This document shows, piece by piece, positions 26,838 to 34,821 of a DNA stretch of 51,325 bases. This stretch comes from Candidatus Poribacteria bacterium. Lineage in GTDB: Bacteria; Poribacteria; WGA-4E; JAJDTR01. A model generated the notes under the pieces. That model worked only from the letters and a program-made list of their open reading frames with translations, was not told the DNA's origin and made no database searches. Position 1 is the stretch's first letter. Each line of letters opens with the position of its first letter. The stretch is from positions 1-51,325 of the forward strand of contig JAJDTR010000069.1 in NCBI GenBank assembly GCA_022827055.1. Reading direction: 5' to 3'. The position numbers and the translations under genes were made by a program.

Positions 26838-27752
26838 CTACAACTCGCGAGGATTCCCCTGAAAAACCTCCCTCACGTGCCACCCGACGAAATTTTCCTG
26901 CGGATAATACGATTGCCTCTGCGGGAAGCTGATGTTTCTACCGTGGAACCTCATGAGCCACTCCTGAAAGCCTACCGAACCGTTGGCGTCATCTGACACG
27001 AGTATTTGCAATTGAGTCGACAAAGTAAAGGCTCCACGGTCGAATAGCCTATGGTGTAGCGAGCACAGCGCTAACCCGTTGACTGGTTCATCGGGACCAC
27101 CCGCTTGCCGCCACCTTATATGGGCTGCCTCCAACGCCACTGGTGTATTTCCCAATCTTATGTCAAAACCACAGACCGCGCATCTGTATTCATAAGCTCT
27201 CAGGATATTCACTCGGAAGTTTGGATCGCCTGTTGGCGCGATAGGAATCTGAGATAGTAAGTCAAGCCCGTCAATTTGTAGCGGAAATCCGAATCCGGCT
27301 TCTTGCAAAATGTCTTCATGTATTGTCGAGGGAAAATGTCCGGTGAGAAGGCGTTTTGCTATTTCAAGTGCCAGCCTAGGGTCGCTCTCAAGTTCATGGA
27401 AAACATCTTCGGTAAACCCGCCGGAAACGTTGTAATCACGCAAATCTCTGACGAAGGCATCCCCTTTTGAGGTTTGACGAATCCTATCGGCATGGGTGAC
27501 TTCCCAAACGTTGTTCTTCCGTAACCGCCAAAATGGGTAATGGGGTCTCTTGTCTGATTGCGTAGGCGAAAACTTTTGCAATAATCTTTTAAGGTCCACC
27601 TCAATTTCGGAATAAGGAATAAGGGGGATTTCATCACGTAGCATTCTTCCTATTGCATACAAAACTAACAAAGGTTTGTGAGGCGCTCTTTTCCCGTCGC
27701 GCTTCCATACATTTAAGGTTTCAAATCTTCGTATAATTTCTTCCCTGTCCAT
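26838..27752 (-). CDS. Phosphorothioate-dependent-type SBD-HNH endonuclease
   Basis: A 304-residue protein matching the family of sulfur-binding-domain HNH nucleases (ScoMcrA/SprMcrA-like) that restrict phosphorothioated DNA. The N-terminal part contains the SBD-like HKPLLVLYAIGRM and PHYPFWRLRKNNVWEV stretches (about 25-85). The C-terminal HNH module is complete: Cys191 and Cys194 (CAVC), ALEAAHIRW with His211, PVNGLALCSLHHRLFDRGAF with Asn225 and a second zinc pair Cys230/His233. It ends with the family-typical WHVREVFQGNPR. Spacing is 42 bp from the upstream PAPS-reductase-like gene and 68 bp to the Argonaute start, consistent with an operon. The nuclease could target modified invader DNA or be controlled by the Argonaute; only the family assignment is firm. 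Confidence 0.88.
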   Translation of the reverse strand: MDREEIIRRFETLNVWKRDGKRAPHKPLLVLYAIGRMLRDEIPLIPYSEIEVDLKRLLQKFSPTQSDKRPHYPFWRLRKNNVWEVTHADRIRQTSKGDAFVRDLRDYNVSGGFTEDVFHELESDPRLALEIAKRLLTGHFPSTIHEDILQEAGFGFPLQIDGLDLLSQIPIAPTGDPNFRVNILRAYEYRCAVCGFDIRLGNTPVALEAAHIRWRQAGGPDEPVNGLALCSLHHRLFDRGAFTLSTQLQILVSDDANGSVGFQEWLMRFHGRNISFPQRQSYYPQENFVGWHVREVFQGNPREL

Positions 27753-27794
27753 TTTTCACCCTCCCTCGGGTGACCTATCGTAAATTATACAGTA

Positions 27795-28613
27795 TCACAA
27801 ATCGCAAATCAAACACGGTTCTTCGTCATCCTCATCATCAAGGGTGTCACCGAGAATTTCTAACAGAGAACGATTTGGTTGAGAGGTCGTCTTCCGTGCC
27901 ATCGATTTGTTGTAACTTGCCTTGATTTGCTCAATCCGCTCGGCATCCGAAAGTTCTGCCAAACTTTCACTTTGACTCCAGGTGTATCGTTCTCCGGTTT
28001 CATCGTTGAATTTCTCGTAACCCTTGGCGAGTTCAAAGAGGTCGGGATGCTTTTCCATCAAACCGACCCATTCGGCTTTGCGCTGGTAGAAACAGAAATA
28101 GCACCCGGAGCGCGTCCGCCACTTGTAGTATTCCGGCAAGCCGAGACCGCTCTCCTCCAAGATGCGATAGACATCCGCCTCGGTGATACCGTCCTCTTTG
28201 AACGGATATTTGGGTTCAATGTTTCGGTTCTCAACGTTCTTCAGCGGCTTATAACCGACGCGATTTTCATCGGCGCGGATGGCGACGTAGTTGTAAGCCG
28301 AGTCATCACCGATGAATTCCTCAAACGGTTTAATTTTCAGGAGTCGGGTGCACCAACGCACCTGGGATGAGGGGAGCAATCCACCAAAAACCGAGAGCCA
28401 ATGGTCAAAATCACGGTCGGCGTTCAGGCGTTCGACTTTTTTTCCCAAAAAGGCTTCCAGCCGGTCGAGAAATTCATACGTCTCCGGCAGTTCTTTTCCT
28501 GTATCGCAGAAAGCGTACTCCATCTGCGGCACCTTGTCCCGCATGTAGATGGCGAGCGCCGAGCTATCTTTGCCTCCGGAAAGACCGAGGATGTGGCGTC
28601 TGTTTTGACTCAT
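27795..28613 (-). CDS. PAPS-reductase-family PP-loop protein (DndC/SspD/BrxP-like)
   Basis: A 272-residue ATP pyrophosphatase of the PAPS reductase superfamily. The PP-loop SGGKDS is at 12-17, followed by AFCDTGKELPETYEF, RWCTRLLKIKPF (Cys88) and SGCYFCFYQRKAEW (Cys171, Cys174), where an FeS cluster may bind. The C-terminal tail ends with an extra acidic stretch and CLIC (Cys267, Cys270). In DNA phosphorothioation, homologues (DndC, SspD) activate the backbone for sulfur insertion; BrxP does an unknown job in BREX type 4. No cysteine desulfurase, DndD/E or SspB/C gene is visible nearby, so its partner is unknown. It heads the Argonaute gene set. GAGGG precedes the ATG. Confidence 0.85.
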   Translation of the reverse strand: MSQNRRHILGLSGGKDSSALAIYMRDKVPQMEYAFCDTGKELPETYEFLDRLEAFLGKKVERLNADRDFDHWLSVFGGLLPSSQVRWCTRLLKIKPFEEFIGDDSAYNYVAIRADENRVGYKPLKNVENRNIEPKYPFKEDGITEADVYRILEESGLGLPEYYKWRTRSGCYFCFYQRKAEWVGLMEKHPDLFELAKGYEKFNDETGERYTWSQSESLAELSDAERIEQIKASYNKSMARKTTSQPNRSLLEILGDTLDDEDDEEPCLICDL

Positions 28614-28720
28614 GTATCCCTCTTGATGGGTAGGTTTCAGTCGGCTAGGTTGAGATTCGTTTCAAGCTAAGTTTGTTTGCCGCTGTCGTAACGGGCGGAG
28701 GATTTTCGAATTAGCGTGAA

Positions 28721-29806
28721 TCATTTGGCAGAATATTCTACGTAAACGCCTTTGGATTGAAGGAGCGGAATGTGTGTGCTGATGGTTTTCGGGTTTAGCG
28801 TGTTCGATCGCAGATCCAGCTCTTTCAGACCGGTTAATGCGACCAAGGGTGATACGTCAGACACTCGGTTGTCCACAAGTCCCAGCCGTTCCAGATTGGT
28901 TAATCCGGCTAAGGGTGACAGGTCAGATACTCGGTTTTTGAAAAGGTGCAACTGTTTCAGGTTTGATAGCTCTCTTAATGGGGAAAGGTCCTCTATCTCG
29001 TTCTCGTCGAGACTCAAGATCCCCAATTTGATTAACTTCGTTAAAGGCGACAGGTCGGACACGCTGTTTACGGAGATGTCCAGTTTTTCCAGCTTCGTGA
29101 GTTGCGCCAGAGGCGCCAAATCTGAAATTTGATTGTTCTTGAGCAAGAGCTGAATGAGATTGGACAGGTTCGAGAGGGGCACCAGGTCGGAGACGCTGTT
29201 CTCTGCCAACCAAAGCATTTTGAGGTTCCCCAACTTTCCCAAAGGCGCCAGGTCTGCTATTAGGTTTCCCGATAGGTCTATCCATTCCAAATTCTTTAGT
29301 GCAGCGAGCGGAGTGAGGTCAGATATCTGGTTATTGACGACATTCAGGTTTGTGAGTTGGCTCAATCCCTCTAACGGCGATAGGTCGACAATTTTACAAT
29401 CGGGGATTTCCAGAAATTCCAGCTTCGTCAATCCCGCGAGGGGCGATAAATCGACTACTGGGTTGCCGCCAACGTCAAGGGCTTCCAGATTGGTTAATCC
29501 GCTCAATGGCGACAGGTCGGCGCATTGGTTATTGTTAAGGATTAGGACTGTAAGATTGACCCCATACTCCAGACCGGTCAGGTTGCGAATCTTTGCCTCG
29601 GTTGCCGAAAGGTCGGTTAATGCCGCCATGTCGGCGGCTGTGATTGCGGCGTCCTCGGGCTTGTCCAGCGCTTTCACAATGACGGCGCGGAGATTGGCGT
29701 CGGGGATGTTCACCACAGGGGTGGTGGCTGTCGTGTGCCCGATAAGCGCGACTCCAAAGGCGTATAGGACGATCAAGATTGTGGAGCGACGCCGGTAGTA
29801 TACCAT
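28721..29806 (-). CDS. Internalin-like leucine-rich repeat protein, secreted
   Basis: A 361-residue exported protein. An N-terminal signal (STILIVLYAFGVALIG, about 7-24) is followed by VNIPDANLRAVIVKAL, a cap common to internalin-like LRR proteins. About eleven 22-residue repeats follow, of the form LSPLxxLxxLxxLxLxxNxISD. Such domains are protein-binding and common in symbiont surface proteomes. The start is Met at 29806, with AGGGG 5 nt upstream; the open frame runs to 30061, but the extra part translates a hairpin repeat (giving VGWAPPT) and is not credible. Its C-terminal end shows no anchor or sorting motif. Confidence 0.87.
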   Translation of the reverse strand: MVYYRRRSTILIVLYAFGVALIGHTTATTPVVNIPDANLRAVIVKALDKPEDAAITAADMAALTDLSATEAKIRNLTGLEYGVNLTVLILNNNQCADLSPLSGLTNLEALDVGGNPVVDLSPLAGLTKLEFLEIPDCKIVDLSPLEGLSQLTNLNVVNNQISDLTPLAALKNLEWIDLSGNLIADLAPLGKLGNLKMLWLAENSVSDLVPLSNLSNLIQLLLKNNQISDLAPLAQLTKLEKLDISVNSVSDLSPLTKLIKLGILSLDENEIEDLSPLRELSNLKQLHLFKNRVSDLSPLAGLTNLERLGLVDNRVSDVSPLVALTGLKELDLRSNTLNPKTISTHIPLLQSKGVYVEYSAK

Positions 29807-29911
29807 ATTTTCCCCTGATCGAGGGAGGATTCGGATTTTCCCGTAATGTTCAAGTGCCAATGTGAGGGTGAGCGCAACGGACAACCACGGGGGATTATCC
29901 CAAGAGGAAAT

Positions 29912-29933
29912 GGTGGGCGGTGCCCACCCTACA
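29912..29933. repeat. Hairpin repeat GGTGGGC/GCCCACC-CTAC
   Basis: A 7-bp stem with loop GGT followed by CTAC, in the leader of the LRR gene. Related to 37366-37388. Confidence 0.8.
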
Positions 29934-29957
29934 AATACTTTTTCGCTCGTTTGATTC

Positions 29958-31019
29958 CTACGGCTCATTTCCCCACTCAAATGACTTAATCTGGAGGGAG
30001 CGGGTTTTGGCGGGGAGTTCGATTTTTGCACTCTGCTGCTTCGATGAGAGGTGAACGGCAAAGCCGATCTCTGTCGCCGGGGACGCCTCTTTCATATCGC
30101 AGGCAGTCCTCTCGCCGCTCTCAACGGCGTTAATCAGGTCTTCTACCATGGCTTTCCCCGCGGGCCAAGGCTCGGTTTCTCCCGGAAGCTCCAATCGCTG
30201 GATATTCGACGGGTCGTTCTCGCGCCAGACGAAACTTTCGGCGGCATCGTTCAGGAGGAAGAGGCGTCCGTTCTCGCCAACAACCTCGAAATTCATGGGC
30301 AGCCCGGTGCCTTTATGCGCGCCATCGGGAGTGATGAAAAGGACAACGCCGTTCGATAATCCGATCTGTGCTCTGCCGGTGGGGTCTTGGCATTTGCGTG
30401 AGTCGGCAGGTTCGTTCGATAGGTCCTCAACGAATCCGCTCACCCAAGCGGGTGCGATGTCACCGGCTAACGCAAGCAGGGAATCGTACCAGTGGCAGCC
30501 GTGGTTAATCAGATTCGACAGCCCGTATGCGGTAATGCTCGTAACGGGACCGATGATTCCGTCAGCCAACTGTCGCCTCAAAGAACGGTAGCGGGCGGAC
30601 CAGCGTCGATCGAGGGCGAATAGAAGCGGCACGTCTCGGCAGGCGGCGTTGATTCGGTCGAGTTCTTCGAGGCTGGTGGCGAGCGGTTTGTCGCAGAGAA
30701 TTCCGCGGACGCCGGATTGGACGGCGAGTTCGATCTGGTCGGCGTGCATGGTTTGACGGGTGGCGATGCATACGAGATCGGGGCGCGTCTCGGTCAGCAT
30801 GCGTTCGTAATCGTCGTAGGTCGGCACTTCGCCCCACACGTCTCGCCAGCAGGCTGCAAACTCGGCGCGGGTCTCCTCACCGTAATCGAAAACGCCGACG
30901 ACTTGGATTTCCGGGACCGCATGGAAGGCGGCAGCGAAGTTGTGGCTGCCGGGGGTTCGCCCAACCATGCGGTGGCAGCCGGCAATTGCCACGCGACATT
31001 TTTGTTTTTCTTGTGTCAT
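29958..31019 (-). CDS. Gfo/Idh/MocA-family oxidoreductase
   Basis: A 353-residue NAD(P)-dependent dehydrogenase acting on a sugar or related polyol. The N-terminal Rossmann domain has CRVAIAGCHRMVGRTPG (a glycine-rich loop somewhat altered from GxGxxG), IQVVGVFDYGEETRAEFA and the family EKP-equivalent as CDKPLATSLEELD. The C-terminal alpha/beta domain includes the typical NHGCHWYDSLLALAG (with His as in the substrate site) and NFEVVGENGRLFL. The start ATG has a weak GAAGAA leader. It lies between the LRR gene and a 1.4-kb repeat-filled gap. The substrate is unknown. Confidence 0.88.
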   Translation of the reverse strand: MTQEKQKCRVAIAGCHRMVGRTPGSHNFAAAFHAVPEIQVVGVFDYGEETRAEFAACWRDVWGEVPTYDDYERMLTETRPDLVCIATRQTMHADQIELAVQSGVRGILCDKPLATSLEELDRINAACRDVPLLFALDRRWSARYRSLRRQLADGIIGPVTSITAYGLSNLINHGCHWYDSLLALAGDIAPAWVSGFVEDLSNEPADSRKCQDPTGRAQIGLSNGVVLFITPDGAHKGTGLPMNFEVVGENGRLFLLNDAAESFVWRENDPSNIQRLELPGETEPWPAGKAMVEDLINAVESGERTACDMKEASPATEIGFAVHLSSKQQSAKIELPAKTRSLQIKSFEWGNEP

Positions 31020-31164
31020 AAGTTTTTCTTCGGTTGAAAGCCTTTTACGTCAGCCGTTAGCGGTTAGTAGTGAGTGCAAATCCAATCTCCAGATTGGCGG
31101 TGTCTAACATCGTCTGAACTGTGATTTATTTGATTTTTAGGATTTCCTTGATTGTCAGTGTTTA

Positions 31165-31375
31165 GAGCCTGTTTGAAAAGTACAATTTGTAGGGTGCGCA
31201 CTACGCACCAGCCTCTAAAAGCCCCAGAGGGGCGGAAGGTGTGTAGAAACGCCAAAACCCCGTGTACTTAAGCCCCAGAGGGGCGACAGGTAGGTAGTAG
31301 ACGACAATAAAAGCATGAAAAAGCTTCCTACAAATAACCAAAAATGGCTTTGCTACCGATTTTTCAAACAGGCTC
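31165..31375 (-). mobile_element. MITE-A copy 1 (reverse orientation)
   Basis: A non-coding 211-bp element with terminal inverted repeats GAGCCTGTTTGAAAA/TTTTTCAAACAGGCTC and a TTA duplication at 31162-31164 and 31376-31378. Inside are AGCCCCAGAGGGGCG hairpins and the GGTGCGC-type hairpin. TIR and TNA duplication resemble IS5-group elements such as IS1031 (established family trait). Confidence 0.82.
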
Positions 31376-31378
31376 TTA

Positions 31379-31597
31379 GCTCGACTTTGTACAAAAGTAC
31401 GACGGTTGGATTGTACGGAAAGCCGCACAAAACCAACCCCGTAGGCGGGGCATCTTGCCCCGCTGTGATGGCACAAGAAATCGCTGAGACTTTTTCAATG
31501 GTCTAGCAAATAGGCCAGATGGCTAAAATCTCCCCCACTTTTCTTCAGCGTTTGAGCGACACTGCTTGTTGTATCGCTCAAATGTACAAAGTCGAGC
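31379..31597 (-). mobile_element. MITE-B copy (reverse orientation), adjacent to MITE-A
   Basis: A 219-bp non-coding element with ends GCTCGACTTTGTACA/TGTACAAAGTCGAGC, flanked by TTA at 31376-31378 and 31598-31600. It shares its left TTA with MITE-A, so the two elements stand head to tail with one triplet between. It contains the GCGGGGC hairpin in reverse. Confidence 0.82.
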
Positions 31598-31667
31598 TTA
31601 GTGGATGGGGTAAGCGGGATTTTCACCGGAACTCTCTGAAAGCTTTAACAGGGTTATGTTTCGCACT

Positions 31668-31838
31668 CATAAGAGGTTCTCTATTGAGCAACCGACCTGG
31701 CAGGTAGAACTATAGATTCCTATTACTGTGCGTCTTCCATAGGAGGAAACTCTGCTCGCGCTAAGAAATCGCGACCAGGAGGTCGCTCCTACAGAGGAAA
31801 TTTTGAGAAAGGCTGGTGCGCGGTGCGCACCCTACAGA
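31668..31838 (+). repeat. 171-bp direct repeat, left copy
   Basis: Starts CATAAGAGGTTCTCTATTGA and ends with the GGTGCGC hairpin and CTACAG; it contains the intact hairpin GCGACCAGGAGGTCGC. A near-identical copy is at 32007-32176. Part of the 31020-32406 gap, which holds only repeats. Confidence 0.85.
31815..31836. repeat. Hairpin repeat GGTGCGC/GCGCACC-CTACA
   Basis: A perfect 7-bp stem with loop GGT, followed by CTACA. Confidence 0.85.
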
Positions 31839-31900
31839 TGTACAGGGGAAACGCATCTAATTATAAAGGATGTCTCATGGTGGAAGAATGTGCGATTAAT

Positions 31901-32002
31901 GTTGGGTTTCACTCATATTTTGGCAGGTTCAGACAAAGTGAGCACTCTAAAACTCCTCTAGGATCATCGATTATTAACAAAATCCCGTTCAACCCAACCT
32001 AC
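31901..32002 (+). repeat. GTTGGGTTTCAC element, copy 2
   Basis: Begins GTTGGGTTTCACTC and ends CAACCCAACCTAC. It lies between the two 171-bp direct repeats. The sequence before it (GGATGTCTCATGGTGG and on) also matches that before copy 3. Confidence 0.75.
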
Positions 32003-32006
32003 AACT

Positions 32007-32176
32007 CATAAGGGGTTCTCTATTGAGCAACCGACCTGGTAGGTAGAGCTATAGATTTCCTATTACTGTGCGTCTTCCATAGGAGGAAGCTCTGCTCGCG
32101 CTAAGAAATCGCGACCAGGAGGTCGGTCCTACAGAGGGAATTTAGAAAAAGGCTGGTGCGCGGTGCGCACCCTACA
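32007..32176 (+). repeat. 171-bp direct repeat, right copy
   Basis: Near-identical to 31668-31838 at an offset of 339 bp, including both internal hairpins. The right-hand GGTGCGC hairpin is at 32155-32176. Confidence 0.85.
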
Positions 32177-32335
32177 GTTGTTGCATGATCGTGGGGAGAC
32201 ATGCTATCATGAATCGTCGGCGTGCGCAACATCAACCGAGTTTTTTGACAGGGTGTGTTTGGTTCTGTTGACATTTGAAAAGGTCAGCCGTCCAGTAAGG
32301 ATTGGTTTGCCCGCCATGAATAGGGGGCGAGTCCC

Positions 32336-32359
32336 GGTGCGGTTGGAAACCGCACCTAC
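32336..32359. repeat. Hairpin repeat GGTGCGG/CCGCACC-CTAC
   Basis: Loop TTGGAAA and tail CTAC, as at 16363. It lies about 50 bp before the dehydratase gene. Confidence 0.8.
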
Positions 32360-32406
32360 GTGGAGAGAATGATATAATCAAGACATCATATACACGGAGG
32401 ACAGGC

Positions 32407-33540
32407 GTGAAGATTACAGATGTGAAGGTTTTGACGTTAAGCGGATATAAACAGTGGAACTATGTTCGGATTGAGACCGACGAGGGATTGACGGGGTTGG
32501 GAGAGGCGCATCCCGGGGCGGGGATTGCCGACATTATCTTGCAATTCAGGGACACGCTCGTTGGTGCGGATCCGAGGAATATCGAGCCGTTGTACCATCG
32601 ACTCATGGGTTCCGTGAGAAACCGATACGGGATGGGTTTGTCGGCTATCGGCGGGATAGAAACCGCTTTGTGGGATGTGCTCGGAAAAAGCCTCGGCGTG
32701 CCGATTTATCAGTTGCTAGGTGGAAAGTATCGGGAACGTATTCGACTGTATGCCGATGTTGGGCATGGAGAGGGGAACACGCCGAAGAGTTGGGCGAAGC
32801 GGGCGCGGGAAGGTGTTAAGGACGGCTACCAAGCAATTAAGTTTGACATCGACAACTCCGCAAACGAACTTAGACAGGATGCGGTCAATCGGGAATTGAG
32901 CACGGCGGAGTTGGAAAAAATGACATCGTTGGTTGCCGCCGCGCGAGAGGCGGTGGGTGATGAGATTGATATCAGCATCGACTGCCATAGTCTATACAGC
33001 GTGCACGCGGCTATTAAACTCGCCGAGTGTTTGGAGCCGTTCGATCTGATGTTCTTGGAGGACCCTGTGCCGAACGATAACCCCGAAGCGATGGCGAAGG
33101 TTAGCGCCGCGACATCGATTCCGATCTGTACCGGTGAGTTTCTGTTTCGCCGGGACGGTTTCAGAGATCTGATTCAGGCGCAAGCGTGCGACATGCTGCA
33201 CGTTGATGTGTCCGGGACGGGTGGGATACTGGAGGCGAAGAAGATTGCGGATTTGGCGGATCTGTACTATATACCGTTTGCGGCGCATAATATCACCTCG
33301 CCAATCGGCATGACGGCGACAGCGCATGTTTGTGCCGCTGTACGGAATTTCATCGTTATGGAACTGCCGTATCACGCGGATCAGGTGGAGTGGCGTTGGG
33401 ATTTGGCAATTTCCGAGGAGCCGCTCATCCAAGATAACGAATTTGTGGTTCCGGATCAGCCGGGATTGGGGATTGAACTGAACGAGGAGGTTGCGGAGGA
33501 ACATCTGATACCCGGATATGATGATTTGGATGAGGTATAA
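32407..33540 (+). CDS. Enolase-superfamily (mandelate racemase/muconate lactonizing) enzyme, probable sugar-acid dehydratase
   Basis: A 377-residue TIM-barrel enzyme that would abstract the alpha-proton of a carboxylate. The N-terminal capping domain reads NYVRIETDEGLTGLGEAHPG and the family signature GIETALWDVLGKSLGVPIYQLLGG follows. Metal ligands are Asp192 (SIDCHS), Glu218 (FLEDPVP) and Glu244 (CTGEFL), with Lys145 in YQAIKFDID and a catalytic His294 in PFAAHNITSPIG. This layout is closest to galactonate/mannonate-dehydratase-like members. The start is GTG with GGAGGAC upstream. The next 380 bp are filled with MITE and CTATCGC repeats. Confidence 0.9.
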   Translation: MKITDVKVLTLSGYKQWNYVRIETDEGLTGLGEAHPGAGIADIILQFRDTLVGADPRNIEPLYHRLMGSVRNRYGMGLSAIGGIETALWDVLGKSLGVPIYQLLGGKYRERIRLYADVGHGEGNTPKSWAKRAREGVKDGYQAIKFDIDNSANELRQDAVNRELSTAELEKMTSLVAAAREAVGDEIDISIDCHSLYSVHAAIKLAECLEPFDLMFLEDPVPNDNPEAMAKVSAATSIPICTGEFLFRRDGFRDLIQAQACDMLHVDVSGTGGILEAKKIADLADLYYIPFAAHNITSPIGMTATAHVCAAVRNFIVMELPYHADQVEWRWDLAISEEPLIQDNEFVVPDQPGLGIELNEEVAEEHLIPGYDDLDEV

Positions 33541-33569
33541 GGGTTGATTTTTTGGGGGGTTGTCTCTAG

Positions 33570-33757
33570 GAGCCAGTTTGAGGAATTGGCGGCAAAGCCA
33601 TTTTTGTTCATTTGAAGTGCTATATCCCTGATGGATTTCTATCGCGTTCCTTATTCAGTCACTTGATCGCTCGCTATCCGCTCGTTTGATCCCCTCTGGG
33701 GCTTTTAGAAGCCGGTGGGCAGTGCCCACCCTACAAATGTACTTTTCAAACAGGCTC
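33570..33757 (+). mobile_element. MITE-A copy 2, diverged and carrying CTATCGC units
   Basis: Left end GAGCCAGTTTGAGG, internal GCAAAGCCATTTTTG and right end TTTTCAAACAGGCTC match MITE-A. The flanks are TAG and TAA, near a TNA duplication. Its middle is replaced by CTATCGC units (33633-33690) ending directly at the CCCCTCTGGGGCT hairpin. Confidence 0.7.
33633..33690 (+). repeat. CTATCGC units within MITE-A
   Basis: Two units, the second truncated, running from GGATTTCTATCGC to CGTTTGAT before the right arm of a MITE hairpin. Confidence 0.75.
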
Positions 33758-33833
33758 TAAAGCCTATTTAAATATTGGGTCACTTGAGATGTGGCTTTAC
33801 TTGTGGATAGGTGTCGCCTGCTTTACACCTGTG

Positions 33834-33939
33834 GGAGCTCTATCGCGCTCGCTATCCACTCGCTTGATGGATCTCTATCGCACTCATTATTCATTCGCTT
33901 GATGGATTTCTATCGCCTTCCTTATTCAGTCAGTTGATC
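33834..33939 (+). repeat. Three tandem CTATCGC units
   Basis: Three full units of about 34-35 bp in direct tandem, differing at the same variable positions as elsewhere. The last unit covers the stop codon of the minus-strand gene at 33922. Confidence 0.85.
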
Positions 33940-34251
33940 GTTCTCGAAATCGATAGTTTTTCCTACCTTGTCTTGACCTACCAAGATTGGTATACCTCGT
34001 ACGACGCCTCGATTGGGCGTACAAACAAGATAGGTGGTTGATTCTAGAATGGCAATCACCAACTCATGGCTCCGCGGATCTGGTTTCCCCACTTCTACAT
34101 GGTAATCTTTGCCTTCGTGCCGATAGGCGATGCTGAAAATTCGGCGTTCCGAAATCTTCCACCCTAACATCTCTTCCGCAAATTTTTTGGTCGCTTCCCA
34201 GACAGTTTCTGCCTCTGCTTCATCCTTCACTGCAGGAACAAAAAATCTCAT
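33922..34251 (-). CDS. Hypothetical small protein, C-terminus within a CTATCGC unit
   Basis: A 109-residue protein of unrecognised family: FFVPAVKDEAEAETVWEATK and RIFSIAYRHEGKDYHVEVG suggest a compact alpha/beta fold, with basic and acidic residues throughout. GGGAGG lies 8 nt before the ATG, which supports expression. The last residues (DQLTE) and the stop codon are supplied by the complement of a CTATCGC unit, so the original end may have been replaced. No signal peptide or membrane segment. Confidence 0.6.
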   Translation of the reverse strand: MRFFVPAVKDEAEAETVWEATKKFAEEMLGWKISERRIFSIAYRHEGKDYHVEVGKPDPRSHELVIAILESTTYLVCTPNRGVVRGIPILVGQDKVGKTIDFENDQLTE

Positions 34252-34391
34252 TTTACAAGCCTCCCGCTACTTAGCGAAACAACCAGTATGCGGTCAAACG
34301 CAACCTTTCGTCTCAAACTTATCTTCCGTTCATTGATGTCGAAGGAAGAAAATTCCCCACGCCAACAGACAACTGGCGAAAGACTGAACCT

Positions 34392-34608
34392 TCAAGATTG
34401 ACTATCCGAAGTTTCTATTCCATCGCAGAATTTAGACGATTCCACCGTAATGGAAGTATTATCTAGATTGAGATGAGGACTCGCATGGACTACTTCGGAA
34501 GCGACGCGATTCAACATTTCCATATCTTCTTCGTCGCGCGAAACAACTCTCGTGTCCTGAAGCTGCAGGGTGAGGAGCCGCTCTCGATCACGTTCTGAAA
34601 CTTCCTCA
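34392..34608 (-). pseudogene. Remnant of an antitoxin-like gene cut by MITE-A (uncertain)
   Basis: The frame gives RERLLTLQLQDTRVV and then EMLNRVASEV and HLNLDNTS, which loosely resemble EILNRLVPMV and YLNLGEMD at the end of the antitoxin at 34866. MITE-A is inserted at 34609, so the frame has no start of its own. Beyond the MITE the frame soon meets a stop. It may be a decayed duplicate. Confidence 0.3.
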
Positions 34609-34821
34609 GAGCCTGATTGAATAATCGGTAGCAAAGCCATTTTTGGTTATTTGTGGGAAGGTTTTTCATGCTATTTTTTTGTCGTCTACTACCTATCTGT
34701 CGCCCCTCTGGGGCTTAGGTGCATGGGGTTTGTGGCGTTTCTACACACCTTCCGCCCCTCTGGGGCTTTTAGAGGCTGGTGCGCAGTGCGCACCCTACAA
34801 CTGTACTTTTCAAACAGGTTC
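34609..34821 (+). mobile_element. MITE-A copy 3 (forward orientation)
   Basis: A 213-bp element with ends GAGCCTGATTGAA and TTTTCAAACAGGTTC and a TCA duplication at 34606-34608 and 34822-34824. Its body is the reverse complement of 31165-31375, including two CCCCTCTGGGGCTT hairpins and the GGTGCGC hairpin with CTACA. Confidence 0.85.

Noticed and set aside
26770..26883. Argonaute start at 26883
   Set aside because: It would overlap the HNH gene by 46 bases without a Shine-Dalgarno; ATG 26769 has GGAG at 5 nt.
29807..30061. N-terminal extension of the LRR protein to 30061
   Set aside because: It would translate through a hairpin repeat and overlap the oxidoreductase gene; Met at 29806 has a good ribosome-binding site and begins a signal peptide.
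31378..31600. Small protein starting MYKVEL at 31581
   Set aside because: The start lies in the MITE-B end and the frame has no support beyond it.
33834..33939. Tandem CTATCGC units as a small CRISPR array
   Set aside because: Units are directly adjacent without spacers and vary in sequence at fixed positions.
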